A stretch of 64,000 nucleotides of DNA from Opitutus sp. ER46 (GTDB taxonomy: Bacteria > Verrucomicrobiota > Verrucomicrobiia > Opitutales > Opitutaceae). Below are positions 41,930-49,624 of the stretch, piece by piece. The position numbers and the translations under genes are program-made. The stretch spans positions 558,001-622,000 of the forward strand of contig NZ_QAYX01000025.1 in assembly GCF_003054705.1 (NCBI RefSeq). Reading direction: 5' to 3'. The notes under the pieces were generated by a model. The model worked only from the letters and a program-made list of their open reading frames with translations, was not told where the DNA came from and made no database searches. Numbering within the stretch: the stretch's first letter is position 1; every line of letters starts with the position of its first letter.

Positions 41930-44347
41930 CTAGTCGCGATAGAGCAGATGGGTTTGGCGGCGGGAGCGAAACGCGTCGAGCCCCCGGACCCATGCGGCCT
42001 TGATCTCCGGCAGCGGCCGATCCGCGCGGATGAGGGCGAGGATGGCAGGGTCGCCGACGAAGCGTGCCATGGGCGCCACGTCAAAGTGTTCCGGATACAG
42101 TCGCTGCAGGGTGAGCGCCAGGACGACGCCGACATCGACGACGGCGGCCTGGTTGCGGTCGGTGAGGATCACGCGCACGCCGCCGCACTCCTGCCCGCGG
42201 TACTTCAGAGTGCTCTCGGGACCGGGATAGAACGCCATGGAGGGCGTGAAACGGACCGGCTCGAAGCGAACGCCGGGCAGGGCCTGGTCGGTGAGTTCCC
42301 GGGCGAGAGCCGCCCCATCGATGTAGGGCGCGCCCACCTGTTCGAACGGGGTGGCGGTGCCCCGGCCCATGGAGAGGGCGGTGCGCTCGAGCAGACAGAG
42401 GCCGGGGTAAAGCGTGGCGGCGGCGAGAGAGCGCATCGAGGGCGACGGGTTAACCCAGGCGAGACCGGTGTCGTCGAACCAGGTGCTGCGCCGCCAGTGC
42501 TCGCAAGGCACGACAATGAGATCGGCGGGACAACCGCGCTCGGCGTTGAAGAGACGGGCGAGTTCGCCGACGGTCATCCCGTGGCGGACAGGGACGGAGT
42601 GGAAACCGATGAAGCTCGGCGGGAGCGTAAGCACGGGGCCCTCGACGTCGCGGCCGTTGATGGGATTTACGCGGTCGAGCACAAAGAACTTCTTGTGCGC
42701 GCGAGCGGCCGCTTCGAGGGACGCGCCGAGGGTAGAGGCGTAGGTGTAGAAGCGCGCGCCGATGTCCTGGATGTCGAACACGAGCGCGTCGACCGACTCG
42801 AGTTGTTCGGCGCGGGGCGCGCGGGCGCGGATGACCGCGAGGTCGTGTTCGGCGTCGGACGTCCCCGGCGCGCGCGCCGGGGAAGGACCATAGAGACTGT
42901 AGATGGGGAGCCCGGTCTTCTGGTCGCGCGCATCCTGCACGGTGGCGTCGGCCTCGCCGCGGATGCCGTGTTCGGGGCTGAACAGCGCCACGAGCCGGAC
43001 GCCGGGCGCCGTGTGCAGAAGGTCGATGGTGGAGCGGCCGGCGCGGTCGCGACCGCTCTGGTTGGTGATGAGCCCGACGCGCAGGCCGCGGAGGGCGGCG
43101 AAGTTGTCGCGTTCCAGGACGTCGATGCCGTTGCGCACGGCCGATGCGTCGAGGCCGATGGCCTCGGCGGCGAGGGTGGAGATCGTCTGGCGGAGCGGAA
43201 TGACGTTGCCCTTGCCGTCGGGGTGGACGCGGTTCGTGAGGACGATGACGAAGGTGCGGGAGACGGGATCGATCCAGACGCTGGTGCCCGTCCAGCCGGT
43301 GTGGCCGTATGAGCGTCCGGCGGGGAACCAGCGTCCGCGGACGCTGGCGTACGGCGAATTGACGTCCCAGCCGAGCCCGCGCAGGCCCTGAGCTTCCGGC
43401 TGACCGAGCGACAGGGCGGCGACAGTCTCTGGTTTCAGGATACGGACGCCCTCAAGCGCGCCGCCGCCAAGCAGCATGCGGCAGAAACGCGCGAGGTCGG
43501 CGGCGGTGGTGAAGAGGCCGGCATGGCCGGCGACGCCATCCATGCGGCGGGCGGTTGGGTCGTGGACGACGCCGCGCAGCATCACGCCGGCGGTGAGTTG
43601 GGTGGGGGCGATGCGCGGGCGTTGCGCGGCAGGCGGCAGGAAGCCGGTGTCGCGCAGGCCGAGCGGTTGGCAGACGTGCTCGGCGACGTAGGCCGCGAGC
43701 GGTTGTCCGCTGGCCCGGCGGACCAGTTCTCCGAGCACGATAAAATTGATGTCGCTGTAAACGAAGCGGGTGCCAGGCGGGTGCTGCAGACGTTCCTCGG
43801 TGGTCAGGGAGAGTGCGGTGTCAGTTCCGGACCAAGCATCGCGCAACGAGAGGTCGGGCCGGAGGCCGGACATATGGGTGAGGAGCTGGCGCACGGTGAC
43901 GGCGTCCTTGCCGTGGGCGCCGAACTCGGGCCAGTAGCGCGCGACCGGGGCATCGAGTGCGAGCCGGCCCTGTTCGACCAACTGGAGAATGGCCGTGGTG
44001 GTGGCGATGGGCTTGGTGAGCGAGGCGGCGTCATAGATGGTGTCGAGCGTGGCGGGCTCGCGGACGGGAGAGACGGCGCGGTCGCCATACGCCTTGGTGT
44101 AGTGGTCCTCGCCGTGCTCGATCCAGACGACGGCGCCGGGTATCTCGTGGGCGGCGATCGCGGCGCCGACTGCGGTGTCGATGGCGGAGAGCTTGTCAGG
44201 CGCGAACGCGGCGTGGCTGGTGGAGGAGAAGAAAAGTGAAAGTGAGAGTGAAAGTGAGAGTGGACGGAGCGGGCGGTGAGCTGGCAGAAGCGGCGGCAGG
44301 AGGCGGCGCGCCACGGAAGCGATTCGGAGCATGAGGCGGCGAAACAT
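41930..44347 (-). CDS. Fusion of AmiE-like serine amidase (beta-lactamase fold) and NamZ-type exo-N-acetylmuramidase (DUF1343)
   Basis: 805 residues from MFRRLMLRIAS; the frame extends further but overlaps nudC. Residues 1-48 form a signal peptide whose core is SLSLSLSLFF. Residues 50-400 are a class C beta-lactamase-like domain with SLTK (109-112, nucleophile Ser109), YSD (197-199) and HTG (349-351). Residues 406-805 are DUF1343, with GLITNQSG (425-432), FSPEHGIRG (457-465) and VFDIQDIGARFYTY. In Bacillus the separate proteins AmiE (YbbE) and NamZ (YbbC) remove the stem peptide from MurNAc and then the terminal MurNAc. The fusion would do both steps outside the cytoplasm. A symporter and an exported peptidase follow in the same operon. 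NagZ, the third Bacillus partner, is not in the window. Confidence 0.9.
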   Translation of the reverse strand: MFRRLMLRIASVARRLLPPLLPAHRPLRPLSLSLSLSLFFSSTSHAAFAPDKLSAIDTAVGAAIAAHEIPGAVVWIEHGEDHYTKAYGDRAVSPVREPATLDTIYDAASLTKPIATTTAILQLVEQGRLALDAPVARYWPEFGAHGKDAVTVRQLLTHMSGLRPDLSLRDAWSGTDTALSLTTEERLQHPPGTRFVYSDINFIVLGELVRRASGQPLAAYVAEHVCQPLGLRDTGFLPPAAQRPRIAPTQLTAGVMLRGVVHDPTARRMDGVAGHAGLFTTAADLARFCRMLLGGGALEGVRILKPETVAALSLGQPEAQGLRGLGWDVNSPYASVRGRWFPAGRSYGHTGWTGTSVWIDPVSRTFVIVLTNRVHPDGKGNVIPLRQTISTLAAEAIGLDASAVRNGIDVLERDNFAALRGLRVGLITNQSGRDRAGRSTIDLLHTAPGVRLVALFSPEHGIRGEADATVQDARDQKTGLPIYSLYGPSPARAPGTSDAEHDLAVIRARAPRAEQLESVDALVFDIQDIGARFYTYASTLGASLEAAARAHKKFFVLDRVNPINGRDVEGPVLTLPPSFIGFHSVPVRHGMTVGELARLFNAERGCPADLIVVPCEHWRRSTWFDDTGLAWVNPSPSMRSLAAATLYPGLCLLERTALSMGRGTATPFEQVGAPYIDGAALARELTDQALPGVRFEPVRFTPSMAFYPGPESTLKYRGQECGGVRVILTDRNQAAVVDVGVVLALTLQRLYPEHFDVAPMARFVGDPAILALIRADRPLPEIKAAWVRGLDAFRSRRQTHLLYRD
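44226..44263. repeat. Purine hexamer tract inside a signal-peptide coding region (element F)
   Basis: On the plus strand, GTGAAA, GTGAGA, GTGAAA, GTGAGA repeat in phase. The tract is of the same type as element A at 3941-3958. Read on the minus strand it encodes alternating Ser and Leu (CTC TCA / CTT TCA), the hydrophobic core of the fusion protein's signal peptide. Confidence 0.9.
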
Positions 44348-44484
44348 GGGCGCGGATCGTGGCAAATCCCGCGCGCGGGGCGAGCGCAACCCGGTGGCGG
44401 TGGCGGAGTAGCACTTTTGGGGGGCGCTCGCGCGCAAGGAACGGGCGTGCAGAGCTTGGCCGGGCGCGTCTAGCGTCTGGCCGC

Positions 44485-45306
44485 ATGCCCTTTGTTCATC
44501 ACTATGCGCCAGGAGCGGCGCCAGCATCGGCTGATTTGTGCCTGGTCGTTCAAGGCGACCGCCTGTTGGCGCGTCCTGAGATGGTGGAGGCCGTGACGCT
44601 GCCGAGCTTTGCCGAGTTGGCGGGCTGGACGGAGGTTGCGGGCAAGCCGCTGCATCTCGGGAAGGTGGAAGGCGCAGCCTGCTGGACGATGGCGGTGGCG
44701 CGGGCGGAGGCGGAGGCGCCGGCGGGTTGGCAGTGGCACGACACCCGCGCGTTACTGGGGTTGCTGACGCCCGGCCAGACGCAGGCGATGAGTTGTGCGC
44801 GGCAGTTGCTCTGGTGGGATCGCCGCCATCAGTTTTGCGGCGCATGCGGCGCGCCGATGGTGGACGTGGCTGAGGAGCGGGCGAGGCGGTGCCCGCGGTG
44901 CCAGGCGCTGTATTTTCCTTCCGTCTCACCGGCGATCATCGTGGCGGTGACGCGTGGGTCCGAGTTGCTGCTGGCGCACAATCGGAATTTCCGGCCGGGA
45001 ATGTTCAGCCTGCTGGCGGGGTTTCTGGATGCCGGCGAGACGCTGGAGCAGGCGACAATCCGTGAGGTGCGGGAGGAAGTCGGGATTGAGATCGATGACC
45101 TGCGCTACATCACGAGCCAGCCGTGGCCTTTCCCGAACTCACTGATGATAGGGTTCACGGCCCGCTGGGTGGCCGGGGACATCAAGGTGGACGGAAAGGA
45201 GATCACCGAGGCTGGGTGGTACCGCAGGGAGGCGCTGCCGGAGATTCCCCGGACGGGCACGGTGGCCCGGCAGATCATCGACTGCTGGGGGCGGAACGGG
45301 GCCTGA
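44485..45306 (+). CDS. nudC: NAD(+)/NADH pyrophosphatase, also decapping-type Nudix hydrolase
   Basis: 273 residues from MPFVHHYAPGAAP; the frame opens 42 codons upstream but with non-conserved residues. A zinc ribbon is formed by Cys 118, 121, 136 and 139. The Nudix box is complete (Gly179, Glu185, Arg193-Glu194, Glu197-Glu198, Gly200). SQPWPFPNS (211-219) is the motif that specifies NAD substrates in NudC. The enzyme splits NAD(H) into NMN(H) and AMP and removes NAD caps from RNA. It is divergent from the amidase-muramidase gene (137 bases between starts) and converges with the hybrid kinase gene, the stops being 11 bases apart. Confidence 0.95.
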   Translation: MPFVHHYAPGAAPASADLCLVVQGDRLLARPEMVEAVTLPSFAELAGWTEVAGKPLHLGKVEGAACWTMAVARAEAEAPAGWQWHDTRALLGLLTPGQTQAMSCARQLLWWDRRHQFCGACGAPMVDVAEERARRCPRCQALYFPSVSPAIIVAVTRGSELLLAHNRNFRPGMFSLLAGFLDAGETLEQATIREVREEVGIEIDDLRYITSQPWPFPNSLMIGFTARWVAGDIKVDGKEITEAGWYRREALPEIPRTGTVARQIIDCWGRNGA

Positions 45307-45316
45307 GCCGCCGGCG

Positions 45317-47044
45317 TCAGGGCCCGGGGGCGATGGTCTTCTCGAGCAGCGCGAGCAGGTCCGCGATATCGTAGGGCTTGCCCAAGTACGCGAAGTCGCC
45401 GTGTTGCCCGGGGTCGGAGATGGCGAGGTCGACGCTGTAGCCGCTGGTGATGAGAACCTTCAGGTCGGGCCGCTCGCCCCGGAAGCGTTTGGCAAGATCG
45501 AGCCCGGTCACGCCATTGGGCATGACCATGTCGGAAAACAGCAGGTCGACCTCGGCGCCGTGCTGCTTCCAAACCTCGAGCGCGGCTTCGCCGTCGACGG
45601 CCTGAAGCACGCGGTAGCCCTTGTGCTTGAGGGCGCGGGAAACGATCTGCCGGACCATCTCCTCGTCCTCGACCATGAGGATGCAGGCGCTGCTCGGCTG
45701 GGCCGGCGCCGGTGGTCTGGCGGCGGCGGGCGCGGTCGCGGGGGCGGTCGCCGCGGGGAAGAAGACGTCGAACGTGGTGCCCTGGCCGACCTGGCTGCGG
45801 ACGTCGCTCCAGCCGCGGTGCTGCTGCACGATGCCGTAGACCGTGGCGAGGCCGAGGCCGGTGCCCTGGCCGACATCCTTCGTGGTGAAGAACGGCTCGT
45901 AGATGCGCTGGAGCGTCTCGGCGTCCATGCCGCAGCCGGTGTCCTCGATCGTGAGCTTCACGTAGGGGCCGGGCGGCAGATTGCGGCGCGCAGCGAGGTT
46001 GCCGGGTTCGAGCTGGTGCGGGGCGACGGCGATGGTGAGGCGGCCGCCGCGCGGCTTCATCGCGTCGCGGGCGTTGACGCACAGATTGGTGATGACCTGT
46101 TCAATCATGCCCACATCGCCCTCGATCCACATGGGAGACGGGGCGGGCTGGAAGTTTACGGAGATGCACTCGTCGAGGAGGCGCCGGAGCATCTTCAGGA
46201 GATGCTCGATGACGACATTCAGATCGATGACGGCAACGTGCATAACCTGCCGCCGGCTGAAGGTGAGCAGTTGGCGGGTGAGGCTGGCGGCACGCTGTTC
46301 CATCGATTCCAGGTCGGCGACGATGGCCTTGATCGCGGGGGTGACGTCGGGGTGCTGCCGGAGCATCGTCAGCTGGATGATCGTGGCGGTGACGATGTTG
46401 TTGTAGTCATGCGCGATGCCCCCGGCGAGCTGGCCGACCGCCTGCATTTTGCGGGACTGGGCAAGCTCGGCCTGGGCGCGCTCGAGCTCCGCGGTGCGTT
46501 CGCGCACCCTTTCCTCGAGATCGACGATCTTGAGGCGCGACTGCTGGGTCAGCCGCCATTTCTCGGTCAGGGCGGCGGCCATTTGCTGCACCTCGATGGG
46601 GTCAAACGGCTTCTTGAGGAGGAGCAACTGGTCGGAATGCACGAGTCGGTCGCCGAGTTCGCTCCAGGAGTAGTCGGAATAGGCGGTGCAGAGGACGACC
46701 TGAAGATCGGGCTGCACGGACCAGAGTTTGTTGACCGTCTCGACCCCATCCCAGCCGGGGGGCATGCGGACGTCGACGAAGGCGACGGCAAACGGGCGTC
46801 CGCCGGCGAGCGCGCGCGTGACGACGGCGAGGGCTTCCTCGCCCTGGAAGGCGGACTCGAGTTCGAAGCTGGGGAGGCGGGCTAGGGTGGGTTTCGCCGT
46901 GCGGAAAATGGAGGAGGCAGCCGCGGCGAGGGGATCGCCGGGCGCGGAGGGTTGCGCCAGGATCTTTCGGAAATCCTCATGAATCGCGCGAGTGTCGTCG
47001 ACGACGAGGATGCGGTGGTTTCGTCCGATGATCTCCTTGCTCAT
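45317..47044 (-). CDS. Hybrid histidine kinase, receiver-kinase-receiver
   Basis: 575 residues, with no membrane segment. The N-terminal receiver (about 10-160) has Asp91 (FVDVRMP). A coiled coil (170-200) follows, then the dimerisation helix with phospho-acceptor His212 in GGIAHDYNN. The ATPase domain has N-box NLCVNARDAM, DTGCGMD, FFTTKDVGQGTGLGL. A Pro/Ala linker and a C-terminal receiver follow, with the acceptor Asp in LLFSDMVMPNG. It looks like a soluble phosphorelay hub fed by the membrane kinase encoded just upstream, whose stop overlaps this start (ATGA, 47041-47044). No HPt or DNA-binding partner lies nearby, so the output is unknown. Confidence 0.92.
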   Translation of the reverse strand: MSKEIIGRNHRILVVDDTRAIHEDFRKILAQPSAPGDPLAAAASSIFRTAKPTLARLPSFELESAFQGEEALAVVTRALAGGRPFAVAFVDVRMPPGWDGVETVNKLWSVQPDLQVVLCTAYSDYSWSELGDRLVHSDQLLLLKKPFDPIEVQQMAAALTEKWRLTQQSRLKIVDLEERVRERTAELERAQAELAQSRKMQAVGQLAGGIAHDYNNIVTATIIQLTMLRQHPDVTPAIKAIVADLESMEQRAASLTRQLLTFSRRQVMHVAVIDLNVVIEHLLKMLRRLLDECISVNFQPAPSPMWIEGDVGMIEQVITNLCVNARDAMKPRGGRLTIAVAPHQLEPGNLAARRNLPPGPYVKLTIEDTGCGMDAETLQRIYEPFFTTKDVGQGTGLGLATVYGIVQQHRGWSDVRSQVGQGTTFDVFFPAATAPATAPAAARPPAPAQPSSACILMVEDEEMVRQIVSRALKHKGYRVLQAVDGEAALEVWKQHGAEVDLLFSDMVMPNGVTGLDLAKRFRGERPDLKVLITSGYSVDLAISDPGQHGDFAYLGKPYDIADLLALLEKTIAPGP

Positions 47045-49041
47045 GTTGGTTGGTCCTGGGGCTCGTAGGGGAGAACGAGGGTAAACCGGGCGCCCTGCCC
47101 GGGTCCATCACTGTGTACTTCGATGGCGCCGCCGAGTTCTTTGGCGGCGATGGCGCCGCTGTGCAGGCCGAAGCCATGACCGCCCTGGCGCGTGGTGAAG
47201 CCGTGGCTGAAGATTCGGGTGCGGTTCTCCGGCAGGATGCCGACGCCGTTGTCGGTGACGGCGATCCGGATGGTTTGCGGCGTGGTGGCAACGTCGATGG
47301 TGACGTGGCGGTCGGGCCGGCCGGACTCGGTGCACGCGTACTTCGCGTTGCGGATGATGTTTACGAGAATCTGCAGGACCTTGTGTTTGTCGACGCTGAC
47401 GCGGGGCCGGGCGGTGAAGTTACGGTGGAGGTGGATGGCGTGGCGCTGCAGGCCCCCCGCGTTCATCTGGACGGCGTCTTCGACCAGGTCGATGACGCTG
47501 ACGTTCTCGATGACGCCGGAGACGCGCGCGTAGTTCTGCTGCATCGCGACGATCTCCTTGATGTGGTCGACGTTCTTCCGCAGCGACTCGAGCTCCCGGG
47601 TGACGCCGCTGCAAACCTCGGCGAGGTGGGAGGCGAGCATCTGGACAAACTGGGGAATCTCGCGGCCACGCGGATCGCGGGTGAGAAAGTCGGCGAGATC
47701 GTGGGCGTGTTCCTGAAAGAGGGCGCTCAGTTCGGTGACGAGTTCGATGCGGGAGTCGCGAATCTTGTCGTCGAGGACCGTGGCGGAGACGTTGACGCTG
47801 TTAAGGACGTTGCCGACGTTGTGCAGGACGCTGGTGGCGACCTCGGCCATGCCGGCGCGGCGGGAGGTTTCGAGGAGCTTCCGGTGGAGCTGCTCCCGCT
47901 CGGTCTCGGCGCGTTTCTGGTCGGTGACGTCGCGGCCGCAGGCGAAGAAGATGCCCTCGCCGGGCGCGGCGATGGCGGTCCACGCGAACCAGCGGATGAC
48001 GCCGTCGGCGCAGCTCATGCGGAGTTCACGATTCAGGATGGGCTCGCCATCGGCGAGCTTGCGCAGGTTCTCCCGGGACGCCTCGACGTCCTCCGGGGCG
48101 ACGAAGTCGAGATAGTTGAGCCCCTCGAGCCGGGCCGGGTCGTAGCCGAAGATGGCGAACGCGGGATTGGTGCGGCGGAGCGTGCCGTCGAACTCGGCGA
48201 TGCAGAAAAGGTCGAGCGAAAGGGTGAAGAAGCGGTCGCGTTCTTCCTCGGTGCGTTCGCGTTCGCTGATCTGGATGGAGAGTTCCCGGGTGCGTTCCTG
48301 GACGCGGCGTTCGAGTTCGGCCTGGGCCTTCCGGAGGTCGGACTCGCGCGCCTCGATGCGGGCCAACATGTGGTTGAAGCCGTCCGTCAGGCGCCCGAGT
48401 TCGTCGTTGCCGAGTTTGGTGACGCGGGTCGAGGTCTGCTGACCGGCGGTGACCTTGGCGATGGCGTCGCTGAGGAGCGAGACCGGCCCGGAGATCATGC
48501 GCTGCAGGCGCGAGCCCAGGAGAAAGGAGACGAGCATCGCTCCGGCAAGAATGGCCAGGCCCACCACCAGGTAGCGCCGCCAGCGGGTGCTGACCTCGAC
48601 GAGGTCGGACTGCACATAGAGCGTGCCAATCACCTCGCCGCCGAGCGTGATGGGATGAAAGAGCCGAAGGGAGGCGTCGTCGAACGTGGCGCCGGCGGTC
48701 TTGGGAGCCGGCCAGTCGGGCGTCGCGGTCCGCCGCCGCTGATATTCGGCGAAGACGCGACCACCGGGCGTGAAGACACAGGCCGCCATGATATGCGGTT
48801 GCGCGGTGAGCGCCTGGAGAATCTCGCGGGCGGCGAGGGCGTCGTCGAAGGAAAGGGCGGACGCGGTGTTGGTCGCGATCATCTGCGCGGTGATCGAGAG
48901 ATCATGGACCATCGTCTTCCGGAACGTGAACTGTTCGTAGAAGATCAGGATGCCGCAGGCGAGGAGCACGGCGGCCGCGGTCGTGGCCATGTCGATGAGG
49001 GCCAGTTTCCGCCGGATGGGGAGGTCGTGCAGTTGGCGCAT
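47041..49041 (-). CDS. Membrane histidine kinase with CHASE8-like sensor, HAMP and PAS
   Basis: 666 residues. Membrane helices lie at about 17-36 and 157-176. Between them is a periplasmic domain (MIATNTASALSFDDALAARE at 54-73, then VFTPGGRVFAEYQR) with the look of CHASE8, the sensor that YfiR binds in YfiN. HAMP covers about 177-230, a coiled coil and PAS domain about 270-385, and the phospho-acceptor is His407 in SVLHNVGNVLNSV, the HNxxN subtype. The ATPase domain ends with DNGVGILPEN and GGHGFGLHSGAIAAKELGG. It starts two bases after the yfiR-like stop and overlaps the next kinase gene. Known YfiR partners are diguanylate cyclases; here the output domain is a kinase. Confidence 0.92.
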   Translation of the reverse strand: MRQLHDLPIRRKLALIDMATTAAAVLLACGILIFYEQFTFRKTMVHDLSITAQMIATNTASALSFDDALAAREILQALTAQPHIMAACVFTPGGRVFAEYQRRRTATPDWPAPKTAGATFDDASLRLFHPITLGGEVIGTLYVQSDLVEVSTRWRRYLVVGLAILAGAMLVSFLLGSRLQRMISGPVSLLSDAIAKVTAGQQTSTRVTKLGNDELGRLTDGFNHMLARIEARESDLRKAQAELERRVQERTRELSIQISERERTEEERDRFFTLSLDLFCIAEFDGTLRRTNPAFAIFGYDPARLEGLNYLDFVAPEDVEASRENLRKLADGEPILNRELRMSCADGVIRWFAWTAIAAPGEGIFFACGRDVTDQKRAETEREQLHRKLLETSRRAGMAEVATSVLHNVGNVLNSVNVSATVLDDKIRDSRIELVTELSALFQEHAHDLADFLTRDPRGREIPQFVQMLASHLAEVCSGVTRELESLRKNVDHIKEIVAMQQNYARVSGVIENVSVIDLVEDAVQMNAGGLQRHAIHLHRNFTARPRVSVDKHKVLQILVNIIRNAKYACTESGRPDRHVTIDVATTPQTIRIAVTDNGVGILPENRTRIFSHGFTTRQGGHGFGLHSGAIAAKELGGAIEVHSDGPGQGARFTLVLPYEPQDQPT

Positions 49042-49043
49042 GA

Positions 49044-49607
49044 TCAGGGCTCCCGGCGGACGGTGCTCGCGAGTTTGAGCAACTGCGAACTCAGTTTCAG
49101 TTCAGCGTGGTTTGCGGCGGCGAGGTTGATCATGAACCGCACGCGGTCCTGTTCCGTGATGAAAGTAATCATGCCGTCGAGGGCGGCAAAGCGTTCGGTC
49201 TCACCCACGGTGAGCACGCCGGCCGGGAGTTTCTCCTCCAGCCGGATTTCCGATTCGGCGGCGACGAAGAGGATATGGACGAGGCGGGCTTCCGCGGCCG
49301 TGGTGACCGGGACAACGGCGATGGCGCGGCCATTTACCTGGCGGTGGGCGACGATCCGTTCGAGTTCCCGGACCATGCGTTCGCTGCCCATCACGCCGAT
49401 GGTGATGGGAGTATCGGGCGTCGCGAAGCGGGAGGGCGGCCACTCGACGAAGCGGGTGAAATTGTAGAGGAAGGCGGCCTTGATTTGGTGTTCGTGGGCA
49501 ACCTCGGCGCCGAAACCCGCGGCCGTGCCAAGCCAGAACAGAACGAGCCAGCGGGTCGTGACGAGCGACCGCCGAACGATTCTGAAAATGGGGAATGCGG
49601 GAGGCAT
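49044..49607 (-). CDS. YfiR-family periplasmic protein (DUF4154)
   Basis: 187 residues. A signal peptide ends near FGAEVAHE (about residue 35), and HQIKAAFLYNFTRFVEWP (40-57) is the diagnostic YfiR opening. ITIGVMGSERMVRELERI and the later FVAAESEI and GMITFITEQDRVRFMINL segments complete the domain. In Pseudomonas, YfiR sits in the periplasm and inhibits the cyclase YfiN by binding its sensor domain. Here it is encoded 17 bases after a TonB receptor gene and 2 bases before a CHASE8-like kinase gene, so it probably links receptor state to kinase activity. Confidence 0.93.
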   Translation of the reverse strand: MPPAFPIFRIVRRSLVTTRWLVLFWLGTAAGFGAEVAHEHQIKAAFLYNFTRFVEWPPSRFATPDTPITIGVMGSERMVRELERIVAHRQVNGRAIAVVPVTTAAEARLVHILFVAAESEIRLEEKLPAGVLTVGETERFAALDGMITFITEQDRVRFMINLAAANHAELKLSSQLLKLASTVRREP

Positions 49608-49624
49608 GGGCCGACGGAGGCGGG

